DNA of 64,000 nt from Sporolactobacillus sp. CQH2019 (GCF_028765345.1 NZ_JARAJZ010000014.1:21130-85129), one strand, 5' to 3'; positions 18,060-28,042 are shown, numbered from the stretch's first letter. Numbers and translations: made by a program. Notes: a model not told the origin generated them from the letters alone.

Positions 18060-18285
18060 GTCAGGATATTGCTTTCACAACGATTGCTGGTATTTAGGCT
18101 TATTTGGATGGCCGTAAGACCAGAAGGGGAACCGTTCCTTTGGCCATCTGGAGACAGAATATAGATTTTCGCTGCCCGTGAAGCCGGATAAAGTTCCACA
18201 AATTCGGCTTGCTGACGCTGGCCGATCATCTGATGAAGAAAGCCGAAAGAGATTTTGCCCGTGGAAAAGCTATTTTCCCACAAAG

Positions 18286-18328
18286 AAGAACCGGAGAGAA
18301 GTTTTTTACAAATTTCTCTCCGGTTCTT
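18286..18328 (-). terminator. Perfect 15-bp stem-loop, likely end of the sqr operon
   Basis: AAGAACCGGAGAGAA (18286-18300) pairs with TTCTCTCCGGTTCTT (18314-18328) around a 13-base loop. On the minus strand it is followed by CTTTGTGGG, a weak T-tail. It lies 220 bases beyond the DUF1641 stop and is the only strong hairpin there. Confidence 0.5.
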
Positions 18329-18551
18329 GAGCTTTTAGCAAATTGCCGGTCGTTCGCTACCTTTTCCCTTTGGACTGGCTGTCCGCTATCTATAGGGAAG
18401 AACTGAAAGATGCAGTCTCTGAATTTGCACAGAGAACTTCGAAGGTACCTGCAGAGAATCGGCGGATGAAAGCTAGTCCATTGTTTTCTGTTATTCATTT
18501 GACTCGGGAAGAAAACCTGGCGAGAAGCGTGAATTCTTTCTTTCCGGATCG

Positions 18552-19097
18552 TCACGCACTTTTCGGGAGTTCTTCCAAAAAGGCAAGAAGAAAGCTTAGA
18601 TCTTGCCTTATATTAGGATCGGATAATGCACGTATGATTTTAAAAAGACTCATTGGTTTTTGGCCTGTCCGACTTTTTTTGGCAGTATCCAGTGCGGCGA
18701 TCATTCCATCGAATGGAATTTTTTGCGCCAGATCGTCTGCTGTCTCTACGCCCCTGATGATTTTTTCGGCAGCTCCGGTGATCATTGGACCGGTTACTGA
18801 TTTTTTCATAGCGTTGATCATTTCGCTGAGCTGGAACAAAGTATCCAGAGCTCCGCTTTCTTCAAGGCGTTTTGCTTTGTCCAGTATCTTTTCCAGACTT
18901 TCGCTCAACTCGGGCAGTTTCTTCATCAAATCAACTGTCTCAGGCTGGACAACGTCGTCCGCGAGTTCGATCATCCGGACGGCTTTCGCCGCCGTATCCT
19001 CGATCATTGGTGTGCTGACCGACTGCATTGCACCATTAATCAGACCCTGAATTTTTTCCGTGGTTTCGTTAGATTCCCTTTCAGATACGCTCTCCAT
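18552..19097 (-). CDS. DUF1641 protein
   Basis: 181 residues, acidic and helical. The central repeat-like pattern (LPELSESLEKILDKAKRLEESGALDTL; LFQLSEMINAMK) is typical of DUF1641. These proteins are commonly encoded beside SQR-like flavoproteins or formate dehydrogenase; their function is unknown. AAGGAGG lies ten bases before the ATG, and only 15 bases separate it from the sqr stop. It is the last gene of DsrE-TusA-SQR-DUF1641 and may be an assembly or membrane-association partner of SQR. Confidence 0.82.
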   Translation of the reverse strand: MESVSERESNETTEKIQGLINGAMQSVSTPMIEDTAAKAVRMIELADDVVQPETVDLMKKLPELSESLEKILDKAKRLEESGALDTLFQLSEMINAMKKSVTGPMITGAAEKIIRGVETADDLAQKIPFDGMIAALDTAKKSRTGQKPMSLFKIIRALSDPNIRQDLSFLLAFLEELPKSA

Positions 19098-19112
19098 CGA
19101 AAGTCATCCTCC

Positions 19113-20252
19113 TTATAGAATCCCTCTGGCATTGAGCCAGTATAACTCATTATATACAGCCTTAAACCAATGTATAAATTCGGAGGTGGCGGCCGGTTTG
19201 GGGGGATTCTTATAATCAAATGCAATCATACTTGCGTCGTGCAGGCTGTTTTCCAGGAAACAGGCTACTTTTCCATCATAGACAGCTGTCTCGGGACGGC
19301 CTTTAATCCGATTCATAAGGTTCGGAACAACTGTCTCCGTCTCATAGTGTGCCGTTGAACCGGCTTTGCTGATCGGAAGATTGGTTGCGTCACCAATGAC
19401 ATACACACAATCGGAATTTTCCATTTTCAATGTGTGACGATCTGTAGGGATAAAACCGTCTTCATCGCCTATGCCGGAGTCGATAATCACTTGTGCGCCC
19501 GTATGAGCGGGGACCGAAATCAGAATATCATACGGATGTTCTTCTCCATCCATAGTTATTGCGACTTTTTCCTTGGGGTCGACTTTTTCAAGATTGAAAA
19601 AGGTTTCGGACAGGATATGGCGTTTTTCAAATTCGGGCTCGGCCCATTTGGACACAGGTTCCAGAGAATGTAATCGGTTTATCGGATAAGTATATTTTAA
19701 TTCGATCTTGTCCCGGACACCTCGTTTCCTGAAATACTCATCGAGCATTAAAACAAGCTCCAGCGGCGCGACAGGACATTTATGGGGCACATCGACAGTT
19801 ATCAGAATTCGTCCTTTTTCTATATTTGCCAGCTGGTCACGTAATTTGATCGCGCCATCCAATGTATAGAAATTGCTGGCTCCCTCTGCCAATCCCGGAA
19901 GACTGTTAAAATCAGGACGTGATCCAGTTGAAATGACTAAATAATCATAGGGATAATGATTTTGCTTGGATTTCAGTACCTTCTTTTTCACATCGATTTT
20001 TTCGATACGATCGGTGATCAGCACGACATTGCGATGAACGATGCTGCTTTCTCTGCGGATAAAATGCTCGGGTTCTTTTTCACCAAGGGCTATATACATA
20101 AAGCCCGGTTGGTAAATGTGCTGATCCGTATTCGAGATTAAAACAACTTCTGCTTTTTTTGCTTTAATCTCATCCCCAAGCTGACGGGCAAGCCGATTGG
20201 CGGTCATTGTGCCGCCCGCCCCCCCGCCAAGAACAATAATTCTTTTTGTCAC
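19113..20252 (-). CDS. sqr: Sulfide:quinone oxidoreductase-family flavoprotein
   Basis: 379 residues, FAD/NAD-linked disulfide-reductase fold: dinucleotide motif GGGAGG (9-14), YLVISTGSRPDF (105-115) and a second FAD segment VYVIGDATNLP (283-293). The catalytic cysteine pair of SQR is present as Cys159 in VPHKCPVAP and Cys331 in VACFLEN. It should oxidise sulfide to persulfide and pass electrons to membrane quinone; the C-terminal aromatic helices fit membrane association. GTG start with GGGGAGG. It lies between tusA and DUF1641 in one operon, behind a CstR-type operator. Confidence 0.9.
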   Translation of the reverse strand: MTKRIIVLGGGAGGTMTANRLARQLGDEIKAKKAEVVLISNTDQHIYQPGFMYIALGEKEPEHFIRRESSIVHRNVVLITDRIEKIDVKKKVLKSKQNHYPYDYLVISTGSRPDFNSLPGLAEGASNFYTLDGAIKLRDQLANIEKGRILITVDVPHKCPVAPLELVLMLDEYFRKRGVRDKIELKYTYPINRLHSLEPVSKWAEPEFEKRHILSETFFNLEKVDPKEKVAITMDGEEHPYDILISVPAHTGAQVIIDSGIGDEDGFIPTDRHTLKMENSDCVYVIGDATNLPISKAGSTAHYETETVVPNLMNRIKGRPETAVYDGKVACFLENSLHDASMIAFDYKNPPKPAATSEFIHWFKAVYNELYWLNARGIL

Positions 20253-20278
20253 AAAAATTCCTCCCCGGATTTGGCGAA

Positions 20279-20512
20279 TTATCTCATTTTACGAACGGCT
20301 ATATAGTAATCTTCTCCGTCTTCTCTTTCGTTCGCAATCTCGTGACCCATTTTTTTCACCCATTCAGGAATGTCAACTTTAGATCCGCTGTCTGTCGAAA
20401 TAACCTCAATCACATCACCGACAGACGCTTTTTTGATTCCCTTGATCAGCTCCATTAACGGGCCAGGGCAAAAAGATCCTCTTGCATCGATTTGTTTCGT
20501 AACTTTAACCAT
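20279..20512 (-). CDS. tusA: TusA-family sulfur carrier protein
   Basis: 77 residues from ATG 20512, chosen for its eight-base spacing from AAGGA; an in-frame TTG lies two codons upstream. The TusA/SirA motif is intact: ARGSFCPGPLMEL, with the sulfur-accepting cysteine at about residue 15. It shuttles persulfide sulfur in the cytosol between sulfurtransferases. It sits between the DsrE and SQR genes, so it probably takes sulfane sulfur produced by sulfide oxidation. Confidence 0.9.
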   Translation of the reverse strand: MVKVTKQIDARGSFCPGPLMELIKGIKKASVGDVIEVISTDSGSKVDIPEWVKKMGHEIANEREDGEDYYIAVRKMR

Positions 20513-20568
20513 AATCAAATTCCTTCCTTTCTGAAACGTTTCTTGCTTATCCAGCTTTAAAAATCTGT

Positions 20569-20976
20569 TTACATTGTAATAACCTGTGCATTCTGAGACA
20601 TTCCCAGAAATTTGTTGACACCGATCACGTCATCAAATACATCGATCATATCTTCTTTCTTCCATCCCATTAAATCCATGGCCATTGCGCAGCCGTAAAC
20701 AGACATGTCGCCTAATTCTTTCCCGTTTTTGATGAGTTCGTTGAATAAAGGTATTTTCTTTGATAGCATTTCTTTGCCTACAGTGCCTGTTTTAAAATCC
20801 TGTTTGTTCACTGTCTCTTTTTTAAACGCTTTCAAAGCATTCATTGTTATAAAAAAGCTGACTTTCATCCCCGACATGGAAGCGACGGAACCGACCAGGG
20901 AGCCGGCATGCAGCTTTTCAAGATCCTCTGACATTAAAATAATCGCTAAAGATGGTTTCTGTTGTTCCTGAGTCAT
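20569..20976 (-). CDS. DsrE/DsrE2-family sulfur-transfer protein
   Basis: 135 residues, DsrE/F-like fold. The conserved cysteine lies in SVYGCAMAMDLMGW, as in DsrE2-type carriers that exchange sulfane sulfur with TusA and rhodaneses. It is preceded by AGGAGG with eight-base spacing to ATG 20976. It is first in the operon with tusA, sqr and DUF1641; a promoter with an overlapping CstR-type palindrome lies 40 bases upstream. Confidence 0.88.
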   Translation of the reverse strand: MTQEQQKPSLAIILMSEDLEKLHAGSLVGSVASMSGMKVSFFITMNALKAFKKETVNKQDFKTGTVGKEMLSKKIPLFNELIKNGKELGDMSVYGCAMAMDLMGWKKEDMIDVFDDVIGVNKFLGMSQNAQVITM

Positions 20977-21016
20977 AATCAATTCCTCCTATGTGATCAA
21001 TTTCCCTTACAAATCT

Positions 21017-21036
21017 ATTATACATATAGGGGTATA
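21017..21036 (-). promoter_or_regulatory. CstR-type operator over the DsrE-TusA-SQR promoter
   Basis: TATACATATAGGGGTATA (21019-21036) matches the 9703 palindrome at 15 of 18 positions when read on the minus strand. A minus-strand -10 box TATAAT (21017-21022) overlaps its end; the -35 is weak. Position and sequence make it the probable control point of the sulfide-oxidation operon. Confidence 0.7.
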
Positions 21037-21163
21037 GGTATAGAAGGGCTGTTGTATGAAATTATTATGAATAATAGATGGCGATATGATGGCAACGCCT
21101 TCATTTCCTGCTTCTAAAAAGGCTGGTATTCGTTCCTTTAAACCGGCTATTTTCGTGATACTC

Positions 21164-22264
21164 TTACATGGAGATGCCGTTCTGGGTGATGGTCAGGGAG
21201 ACGTGACAATGAAACTGCGCGTTTTTGTAGCGGTCCGGCCATGATTTCCCGTGAAAATAGCGTGTATAACTTCTGGTCAGATCGCCTAGTCCCAGCGGGT
21301 CGATTCCTTTTTCCTGAAATCGTCTCACCATGGCGCATGCCCTTTTTTCAAGATCCTGTTCAATTTTATGCTCAAGGGCCTTATTCGGTCCTTCCTTGAG
21401 CAGGCCGGGAGCTATCTGTCTGACCTGCGCCTTGATCTGGACAGTCGCATAAATTTCGGGCCGGAAACTGTTGCCTTTTTTAACAGAGTATTGATGTCCG
21501 GTACCAATATTCCGAAGCGCGATATGCTGATTCGATGAGTACTGGTAGTCAAAGAAGCCCTGATTAAACGGTTCATACAGCATTTTAAAAATATACGTGT
21601 CATTTTCAGGAACAGACATTGCCATTTTTCCCTTTTTGAATAAAGCAATGCCGTCCATCTCAAGATGTTTTCCTCTTTTCTTAATCATCGGCATAAACGG
21701 ATCCATATACGATCCGAAATAGCTGTATAAAATACTGTGCAAGGAACTGGATGGATAATTCTGCGCTTCACTCTGTTCGATCAGATTCGTTAAATAATCG
21801 GAAATGGGCAATTGTGTCTGATAGCTGCCGGTCAGCATCTGATTCGCGTTTCCGTCTGTAACGGCCAGATACATATCACCTCCCGTATCAGCATCGCGCA
21901 TACGGTTCTCAATCGTTTTTTCAAGCCCGTGTTCCGCCATTTTCTTATCACACAGCATAATTCTGATTTTCCCGACCCTTGCCGGACGCTGACTTGCCTG
22001 CTGGAATCTGTCAACCAGGGATTTGCCGTCATAGGTCACACCCGACACGGAGCGCATGGTCGTCGTCATCGGCGGAGTACCTCCTCCGCTTGTGCCGCCG
22101 TTCGATAGGTTATTTTGGAAAACAACGGTGCCGTATACTTTATTCTGACCGATGTAATCATAACTTTCCGCTTCGATGATGAGAATCCTGTCAATAATGC
22201 TGGTTGGGAGGCACCCGCTTAGGAAAACGAGCACCATTATTATGGCAATCAGTTTTTTTTTCAA
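21164..22264 (-). CDS. gerC: Ger(x)C-family spore germination lipoprotein
   Basis: About 366 residues from a TTG that overlaps the gerB stop (TTGA), so translation is coupled. A lipoprotein signal ends in the lipobox VFLSGC. The rest matches the germinant receptor C subunit (IIEAESYDYIG, ALFKKGKMA, and a C-terminal VQIKAQVRQIAPGLL...LEHKIEQDLEKR domain). It would be lipidated, depending on Lgt, and sit on the outer face of the inner spore membrane with the A and B subunits. Confidence 0.9.
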   Translation of the reverse strand: MKKKLIAIIMVLVFLSGCLPTSIIDRILIIEAESYDYIGQNKVYGTVVFQNNLSNGGTSGGGTPPMTTTMRSVSGVTYDGKSLVDRFQQASQRPARVGKIRIMLCDKKMAEHGLEKTIENRMRDADTGGDMYLAVTDGNANQMLTGSYQTQLPISDYLTNLIEQSEAQNYPSSSLHSILYSYFGSYMDPFMPMIKKRGKHLEMDGIALFKKGKMAMSVPENDTYIFKMLYEPFNQGFFDYQYSSNQHIALRNIGTGHQYSVKKGNSFRPEIYATVQIKAQVRQIAPGLLKEGPNKALEHKIEQDLEKRACAMVRRFQEKGIDPLGLGDLTRSYTRYFHGKSWPDRYKNAQFHCHVSLTITQNGISM

Positions 22265-23370
22265 GAGCTTTTCTGCCTCACTTTGCCGCTGATCCACTGA
22301 ATGAAGAAAAGACACGGAATATAGGCATACATAAAATAGAATGCCGCCTGCGTATAAAGTTGATTCAGCAGGATCAAATCTCCGCCGTTCTTCGGGATCT
22401 GGCAGAGAACGACGAATATGATCAAGACAAGGATTAACGCAATTTTTTGTTTGATTGGAAAAAGATGCTTAATCCCTCTCGAAATAGCCCAGACTGAAAA
22501 GGCAATACTCGGCAGCAGGATCCAGAATATAGAAAAAATGCCGATGATATCGAAGTGTGAAAACAGAGGGAAATTAATTCTTTTCCAATAAGTCGTAATG
22601 GGCCAGAGGAGTTTCTGCAACTCCGGCTGATTGAAGTATAAGAGGCCTAAAAGCATGATGGTCAGGTAAGTATAAGTAGATGTCAGCAAAGCAAAATATC
22701 CCCACTTTCTGGCTGCTTCCGGCTTTTTGATAAATGGGTAAAAAAACAGAATCATTTCGAAGCCGCCGAAACTTTGGGCAGCGGTAATGAAAGATTTCAA
22801 AACCATAAGCGGCGATGTTTCGAAAAGGGGCAATAAATTGAAAAAGTGGGCATATTGCACAGCGAAGGCATTGGTGGGCATCATAATGACTAAAATAATG
22901 AAACTCATAAAACAAATGCCGCCGATGACCCGGATGCCTCCGAGCACGATGTACCACAATAACAGACAAAAAAGGATGGAGAATTCCCAGACGGGCAATT
23001 GCGGAAAGATCCAGACATTGATGACCTGAAAGTAGGTTCTCAAAAAGGCCACTCCGTGAATGGCTATATAAACGAGAGCCAGGAAGTTAAGCAGGCCGCC
23101 GATCCATTTGCCGAAAAGGCGCTGATGAATGGAGAAAAGGTCAGGCCTCCCGAATTTCCGCTCCGTTTCGAGCAGGCGGAAAATGATTGCCATGATCGCG
23201 AGTGTAAGGAATCCCGATAATATCACCGTGATCCAGGCATCGCGGCCCGCTTCGGCCGGAATGGTCCGCAAAAAGGCGAGCAAACCGACCCCCATCTGCA
23301 TCGAAAAGGGGATGAAAAATGCACTGTTGGGAGGAAGCTGATTTGTTTCGCTAATTTTATCCTGCAACAA
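22261..23370 (-). CDS. gerB: Spore germination permease, GerB-type subunit
   Basis: 369 residues with ten hydrophobic helices, APC-superfamily germination permease (N-terminal FFIPFSMQMGVGLLAFLRTI, then RKFGRPDLFSIHQRLFG). GerB subunits help recognise the germinant, often an amino acid. TTG start with AAGGAGG nine to ten bases upstream. It follows gerA by 31 bases and overlaps gerC by four. Confidence 0.93.
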   Translation of the reverse strand: MLQDKISETNQLPPNSAFFIPFSMQMGVGLLAFLRTIPAEAGRDAWITVILSGFLTLAIMAIIFRLLETERKFGRPDLFSIHQRLFGKWIGGLLNFLALVYIAIHGVAFLRTYFQVINVWIFPQLPVWEFSILFCLLLWYIVLGGIRVIGGICFMSFIILVIMMPTNAFAVQYAHFFNLLPLFETSPLMVLKSFITAAQSFGGFEMILFFYPFIKKPEAARKWGYFALLTSTYTYLTIMLLGLLYFNQPELQKLLWPITTYWKRINFPLFSHFDIIGIFSIFWILLPSIAFSVWAISRGIKHLFPIKQKIALILVLIIFVVLCQIPKNGGDLILLNQLYTQAAFYFMYAYIPCLFFIQWISGKVRQKSS

Positions 23371-23401
23371 GGGCCTGCCCCTCCTTTTTCAACAAAAAGT
23401 C

Positions 23402-24937
23402 TTATGATTCATCAATATCTCGAGAAGGCTTTCCCCGTTTTTCCGTACTTCTGTTCCGATTTCTTTTGGCCGCGTCGCCCGGGCGAAGGAACAGGGGGCG
23501 AGTGGTCTGATAGTTACTGGGTGCTCTGAAAATCGAATCCATCAGGTCGGTCACTCTTAAGGGATAATAGGGCTCCAGAAAGGGCCGGCCAAGCGAGGTC
23601 AGCCTCAGCAAATGGGCGAGAAGGAGGGTCAGGCAGAATGCAATCCCAAGCAGGCCCAGTAATTGAGCACTGAGAATGAAAGGGAAGCGGAGAAAGCGGA
23701 TCGTTGTCGCCATCCGGTAGTTGGGTGTAATAAAGGAACCCAGTGCCGATATGGAAACGATGATCAGCAGGACGTTGCTGGTCATGCCCGCCTGAACAGA
23801 GGCCGTGCCGATGACAATACCGCCGACTATACTCATTGTCTGCCCGACTTTTGTCGGCAGGCGGGCGCCCGCCTCGCGAAGCAGCTCGATCATGACTTCT
23901 AGAATCAGTGCTTCAGTAGCTGGGTCAAACGGAACGAGGCTTCGCGAAGCGATCAGGGGACCGAGTAAATTTTCCGGGATAAGCTGATAGTGGTAGGTAA
24001 GAAGCGCGACATAAATCGCTGATGATAAAGTGGACAGACCGACAGCCGCGACTCTTAAGATACGGTAAGCAGTTGCCAGATACCAGGGCAGAAAGTAATC
24101 ATCGATCGATGAAAAAAATTTAGTAATACTTGATGGTAAAATGATCGCGTTTGGCGATCCGTCGATAAAAACAGCGATTTGCCCTTCATAAATAGCTGTT
24201 GCCGTGCGATCGGGACGCTCGGAATCAATAAATTGCGGAAAGGGAGATTGACTGTTATCTCCGATCAGTTGTGCCAGCAGGATCGTATCGGTCAGATCGG
24301 AGACTTCCAGATCCCGCAGCCTTTGCCTGACCGTATGGACGTTTTCGTCATTCGCGATCCCCCTGATATACATCGTGCAGACACGTGTCTTGCTGATTTT
24401 ACCGATCCGGATTTCTTCGATACGGAATTGGGGGATGGGGAGGCGTTTTCTCATCAAATTAATATTTGTGTCGATCGATTCGACAAACGATTCTTTTGGC
24501 CCCATCACACTTGTTTCTGTTTTCGGTTCGCCGATCTGGCGTCCCTCAACGTTAGTCATCGGTATAATCAGGCATTCGGCGTCCGATTTGTTTTTTTGAA
24601 TAATGATGTATCCCTTAAGCAACCGATACTGAATCGTCGACAAATCCGTTGTTTTAAGTATCTTTTCGATAGGAAGCCGTTTTTGAATGTCATTGAGGCT
24701 GTCGACATCCTGTTCATACAGGAAGGAAAGGACATCCCGGTGCACATAGTCGACATCGACCAATGTTTTAAAAAAGGAGATCCAGCAGCTGAAATGATTT
24801 CCACAGTGCTCGAACTGGATAAAATCCACATTATCTTTTATCTGATTATATAAATCCACAATGGTTTTCGGCTCGACATGTTGAGCGGCTTCTTTCAGCC
24901 TTTTCTTTTTCCAGAACATAACGGGGAGGCCTCTCAT
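23402..24937 (-). CDS. gerA: Spore germination receptor A subunit
   Basis: 505-511 residues. A cytosolic N-terminal half (VDIDTNIN-like region, RKRLPIPQFRIEEI) is followed by a conserved membrane half: PFDPATEALILEVMIELLREAG, then KVGQTMSIVGGIVIGTASVQ. This is the Spo_GerA family, a recently proposed ion-channel subunit of the receptor. Two starts are possible: ATG 24937 overlaps the preceding stop (ATGA), while ATG 24919 has GAGAGG ten bases ahead and is preferred. A basic C-terminal tail (AAKRNRNRSTEKRGK) is present. Confidence 0.93.
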   Translation of the reverse strand: MRGLPVMFWKKKRLKEAAQHVEPKTIVDLYNQIKDNVDFIQFEHCGNHFSCWISFFKTLVDVDYVHRDVLSFLYEQDVDSLNDIQKRLPIEKILKTTDLSTIQYRLLKGYIIIQKNKSDAECLIIPMTNVEGRQIGEPKTETSVMGPKESFVESIDTNINLMRKRLPIPQFRIEEIRIGKISKTRVCTMYIRGIANDENVHTVRQRLRDLEVSDLTDTILLAQLIGDNSQSPFPQFIDSERPDRTATAIYEGQIAVFIDGSPNAIILPSSITKFFSSIDDYFLPWYLATAYRILRVAAVGLSTLSSAIYVALLTYHYQLIPENLLGPLIASRSLVPFDPATEALILEVMIELLREAGARLPTKVGQTMSIVGGIVIGTASVQAGMTSNVLLIIVSISALGSFITPNYRMATTIRFLRFPFILSAQLLGLLGIAFCLTLLLAHLLRLTSLGRPFLEPYYPLRVTDLMDSIFRAPSNYQTTRPLFLRPGDAAKRNRNRSTEKRGKPSRDIDES

Positions 24938-25155
24938 TTCGGATTGTGTTCGCTCAATTTTTTCTCATTCTCTTTTATTTCGTTCAGCTCATCGTTCTTT
25001 TCTTCTAAAAAAATGACAGTCAGAGGGACAAGGGTGACCCAAAAAATTAAGCAATAGATCATGATCGCGGACCAGGTGTCCAGTCTGAGCAATATAAAAA
25101 TAAAAAAAAGGATGAGGAGGAAAAAGTAACTGAGCATTAGCCAAACGGTCTGCAT
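24934..25155 (-). CDS. Small membrane protein leading the ger operon
   Basis: 73 residues: two adjacent hydrophobic helices (about 4-24 and 29-50), then a charged tail (EEKNDELNEIKENEKKLSE). AGGAG sits seven bases before the ATG and the stop overlaps the gerA start, so it is a genuine translated gene. Some Ger operons carry a small two-helix D subunit (GerD/GerVD-like) that modulates receptor activity; this protein could be such a subunit. No residue-level match can be claimed. Confidence 0.7.
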   Translation of the reverse strand: MQTVWLMLSYFFLLILFFIFILLRLDTWSAIMIYCLIFWVTLVPLTVIFLEEKNDELNEIKENEKKLSEHNPK

Positions 25156-25280
25156 CGGGCATCTCCTGATCTTGTTCAGATTCCTGCACAGTTTGTTTGT
25201 ACAGATTGATTAATCAATCGTTAGCATGCCCCAAAAGATGCAGGTCATTCACTGCCCGGCGGCCCTAAGGCTGCAGAAAT

Positions 25281-25307
25281 AAAAAATGTCCCACAATGGT
25301 GGGACAT
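25281..25307 (-). terminator. Terminator downstream of kup
   Basis: Read on the minus strand, ATGTCCCAC and GTGGGACAT form a nine-bp stem with a four-base loop, followed by TTTTTT. It lies about 140 bases after the kup stop. Confidence 0.75.
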
Positions 25308-25447
25308 GCATGATGAGACCGGTTTCCATTATTTTTGAGCGGACATTCAGCGTTCGAAAACGACCAGAACGTTTGCTTGTTTGCTCCGGATCCGGCTTTT
25401 CATTTTATCATTGAACGGAAAAAGCAGGCCGGGGGTCGTAAAGCCTC

Positions 25448-27484
25448 CTATTTCTCTGTGTTTTTCACGGAATGACGGACTTCATTCTGAGATAATCGCA
25501 GAACTTCAGGGTCGTAAAGGACTAACGGTACGGCTTCTTCGACAACTTCACTGAATCTCAGCCCATACCAGACGGCCGGAGAGGTCGTCCTATTCTGCAG
25601 AAAAATCCGCCCGCCGATTAACAACCGGTCGAAATGCTTCATCTCCGAATTTTCTGCCGACAGGTCCATCAATTGTTGATTGGTAATCACAAATTTGAAA
25701 TCGCCGACCCGCCTATTTTTAAGTGTCGTGTATTTGGGATATTGTGTATCGATAACATCCTGATCAATGAGATCATTAATGATTTGCCGAATATAGACGT
25801 TGACATGCTGTGAATTTTTAAATCCGAGATAAAGCTGAACGCTGATGACATTGCGCGTGCCCAGCATATCCACCGTGTATGAGCGTTTATACGGCTCATC
25901 CGTTTCATTGACGGTAACAAACCAGTAAACCTTTGCCCGCTTAGGACGTTTGTCCAGAATGGAGTAGGGAACGGTCCGTTTGACGCGATAATGCGGTCCG
26001 ATTTTTGCCATATAAACTAAATTCGTCGTATAAAGAGGCTCCGTTTCATCATTGCTCAACTGGATCAGCTGTTTTCGATAATCCAATAATGAAACGTATT
26101 CGCTCGTCCGTTCATATTTCTCACGTTGTTTATTGCCGTAATACCAGACCACCATAACGGACAGGATTAAGAGGGAAATTAAAATCGTCAGGTACCCGCC
26201 ATGGGTAAACTTAACGAGACTTGCCATGAGAAAAAGTGTTTCGATAAGGCCGAAAAATAAAACCATACTGAAGGCCAGGATCCGATTCGTTTTCATTCTA
26301 ATAAATTCGAAAAGCAATATCGTGGTCATCAGCATTGTAATCGTGATCGCCAGCCCGTAAGCGGCCTCCATATGCTGCGACGTCTGAAACAGCCAGACAA
26401 TGCTTAGTGTAACCAGGCACAGTAGCCAGTTGACAGCTCCAATATAGATCTGACTGCGAACCGAGCTAGGATGTTTAATCAATAATCTCGGTAGGAATTT
26501 TAAGCCGATCGCTTCATTTACCAATGTGTAGCTTCCGGTAATGAGCGCCTGAGAAGCAATAATTGCCGCTAAAGTAGCGATGATAATGGCAAATAACCGC
26601 ATTTGCGTCGGCAGCATTTCATAAAAAGGATTAATATTTTGCAAATGACGATAGGCGGCGTCCCGGTAATGGCCGATCACCCACGCGCCCTGGCCGAAAT
26701 AGCTGAGTGTCAGCATCAGATAGACAAACACCCAGCTGCCGTAAATATTTTTCCTGCCGACATGCCCCATATCGGAATAGAGAGCTTCCGCACCGGTTGT
26801 GGCCAGAAATACACTGCCTAGGATAAAGATACCGACTTTATTTACGGGGCTGAATAAGATATGAATAGCATAATACGGAGATAATGCCTTTAAAATTTCG
26901 ACATGCTGCAGTAAATTGAACAGTCCGGCAAAACCGATAAAAGCAAACCAGATCAGCATGATAGGTCCGAATGAGCGGCCGATGACTGCTGTTCCGAACC
27001 GCTGAATTAAGAACATGCCCAGCAAAATGATCGTGACCGCTAAAACGACGATCAGCTGACTGTTGCTTAACGTCAGCGAGCCGATCCGTTGCCCTTTTAA
27101 ACCTTCAACCGCCGAGGTCACAGTCACGGCCGGAGTTAAAGTGCCGTCCGCCAATAATGCCGCACCGCCGATGAGCGCTGGGATAACCAGCCAGCGCCCC
27201 CGATTGCGAATCAAGGCGTATAAGGCAAAAATGCCGCCTTCATGTTTGTTATCCGCACGCATCGCGATGCCGACGTATTTGATCGTTGTAATGATCATCA
27301 GTGTCCAGAATATTAATGAAACCGAACCGATAATATACTCGGGCACGGCATCCTGCATTGTCCCTGCATCGGTGACAATGGCATTCATCGTATACAAAGG
27401 CGAGGTGCCGATATCGCCGTACACAATACCGAGAGCGACCAGCATGCCCGTGAAAGAACAGCGTTGAAACATTTTATTCTCCAT
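25448..27484 (-). CDS. kup: KUP/HAK-family potassium uptake protein
   Basis: 678 residues. Family hallmarks: [13 protein letters not shown] at the N-terminus, [15 protein letters not shown], twelve membrane helices and a C-terminal cytosolic domain of about 200 residues. It imports K+ with protons across the cell membrane, mainly in acidic or low-K+ conditions. AAGGGG lies upstream of the ATG and a terminator follows. I looked for a c-di-AMP (ydaO-type) riboswitch in its leader and did not see one. A BusR-like c-di-AMP regulator gene lies 20 kb away. Confidence 0.95.
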   Translation of the reverse strand: MENKMFQRCSFTGMLVALGIVYGDIGTSPLYTMNAIVTDAGTMQDAVPEYIIGSVSLIFWTLMIITTIKYVGIAMRADNKHEGGIFALYALIRNRGRWLVIPALIGGAALLADGTLTPAVTVTSAVEGLKGQRIGSLTLSNSQLIVVLAVTIILLGMFLIQRFGTAVIGRSFGPIMLIWFAFIGFAGLFNLLQHVEILKALSPYYAIHILFSPVNKVGIFILGSVFLATTGAEALYSDMGHVGRKNIYGSWVFVYLMLTLSYFGQGAWVIGHYRDAAYRHLQNINPFYEMLPTQMRLFAIIIATLAAIIASQALITGSYTLVNEAIGLKFLPRLLIKHPSSVRSQIYIGAVNWLLCLVTLSIVWLFQTSQHMEAAYGLAITITMLMTTILLFEFIRMKTNRILAFSMVLFFGLIETLFLMASLVKFTHGGYLTILISLLILSVMVVWYYGNKQREKYERTSEYVSLLDYRKQLIQLSNDETEPLYTTNLVYMAKIGPHYRVKRTVPYSILDKRPKRAKVYWFVTVNETDEPYKRSYTVDMLGTRNVISVQLYLGFKNSQHVNVYIRQIINDLIDQDVIDTQYPKYTTLKNRRVGDFKFVITNQQLMDLSAENSEMKHFDRLLIGGRIFLQNRTTSPAVWYGLRFSEVVEEAVPLVLYDPEVLRLSQNEVRHSVKNTEK

Positions 27485-27872
27485 ATATTAAGCCCCTTCA
27501 TCGTCTCATCAAAAAAAGTTTAGTCAACTTGTCGCATTGAGTCAAGTTTTTCTTTGCAAACAAGGATGCTCCGGTTCTAAAGAAAGGCCTGAAAATCCTA
27601 ATAAAGCGGCAAAATATTTTAAAGCTCCGGAGAATGCAATTTTTTTCATGCTTATGATCCCGCCGCTCAGGACGCTCCTGGTCCAGTCGCTTCTGATCAG
27701 CAATCTTTGGCGACGGCTTCTGCCCTTGATGATCAGAAAACCGGTTTGGTCGTACTTTTAACGTTGACAGGCTTTAATTGCAGCGGCTAGGGCGGTCTCA
27801 TGCCGAATCGTGCGGGCGCGGCGCTTATGTCCGGCCTACACTCTTATCTTTAAAAATTTTTGCTTATAACAC

Positions 27873-27917
27873 AAAAGAACGGCTGCCCCGTTAGCTGAGG
27901 CATCCGTTTTTGTATCC
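27873..27917 (+). terminator. Terminator-like hairpin on the plus strand
   Basis: AACGGCTGC pairs with GCATCCGTT (imperfect, with internal mismatches), followed directly by TTTTTG. No plus-strand gene ends nearby, so the transcript it would stop is unknown. It may shield kup from antisense reading or mark a lost gene. Confidence 0.4.
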
Positions 27918-28042
27918 TTCTAATTTGTTGAACTTGCTATTCTATGTTTTCTGGATGAAAACTGTTTTCTCCCGCATCCGATAAACAGTGGTTATTATCT
28001 CACTTGAAAACGGTATCAGTTCGGTGACTTTCCCGTATGCAA

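Larger units (their letters stand above)
17984..18551. other. Convergent spacer between nifJ and the sqr operon
   Basis: Contains the nifJ terminator and a 15-bp perfect hairpin, both listed separately. The open frames here have no ribosome binding site or recognisable motif. Confidence 0.5.

Noticed and set aside
18343-19050. 235-codon plus-strand frame
   Set aside because: It runs antisense to DUF1641, which has a good ribosome binding site, operon position and family pattern.
27485-27900. ydaO-type c-di-AMP riboswitch before kup
   Set aside because: The conserved riboswitch core strings were not found on the kup strand.
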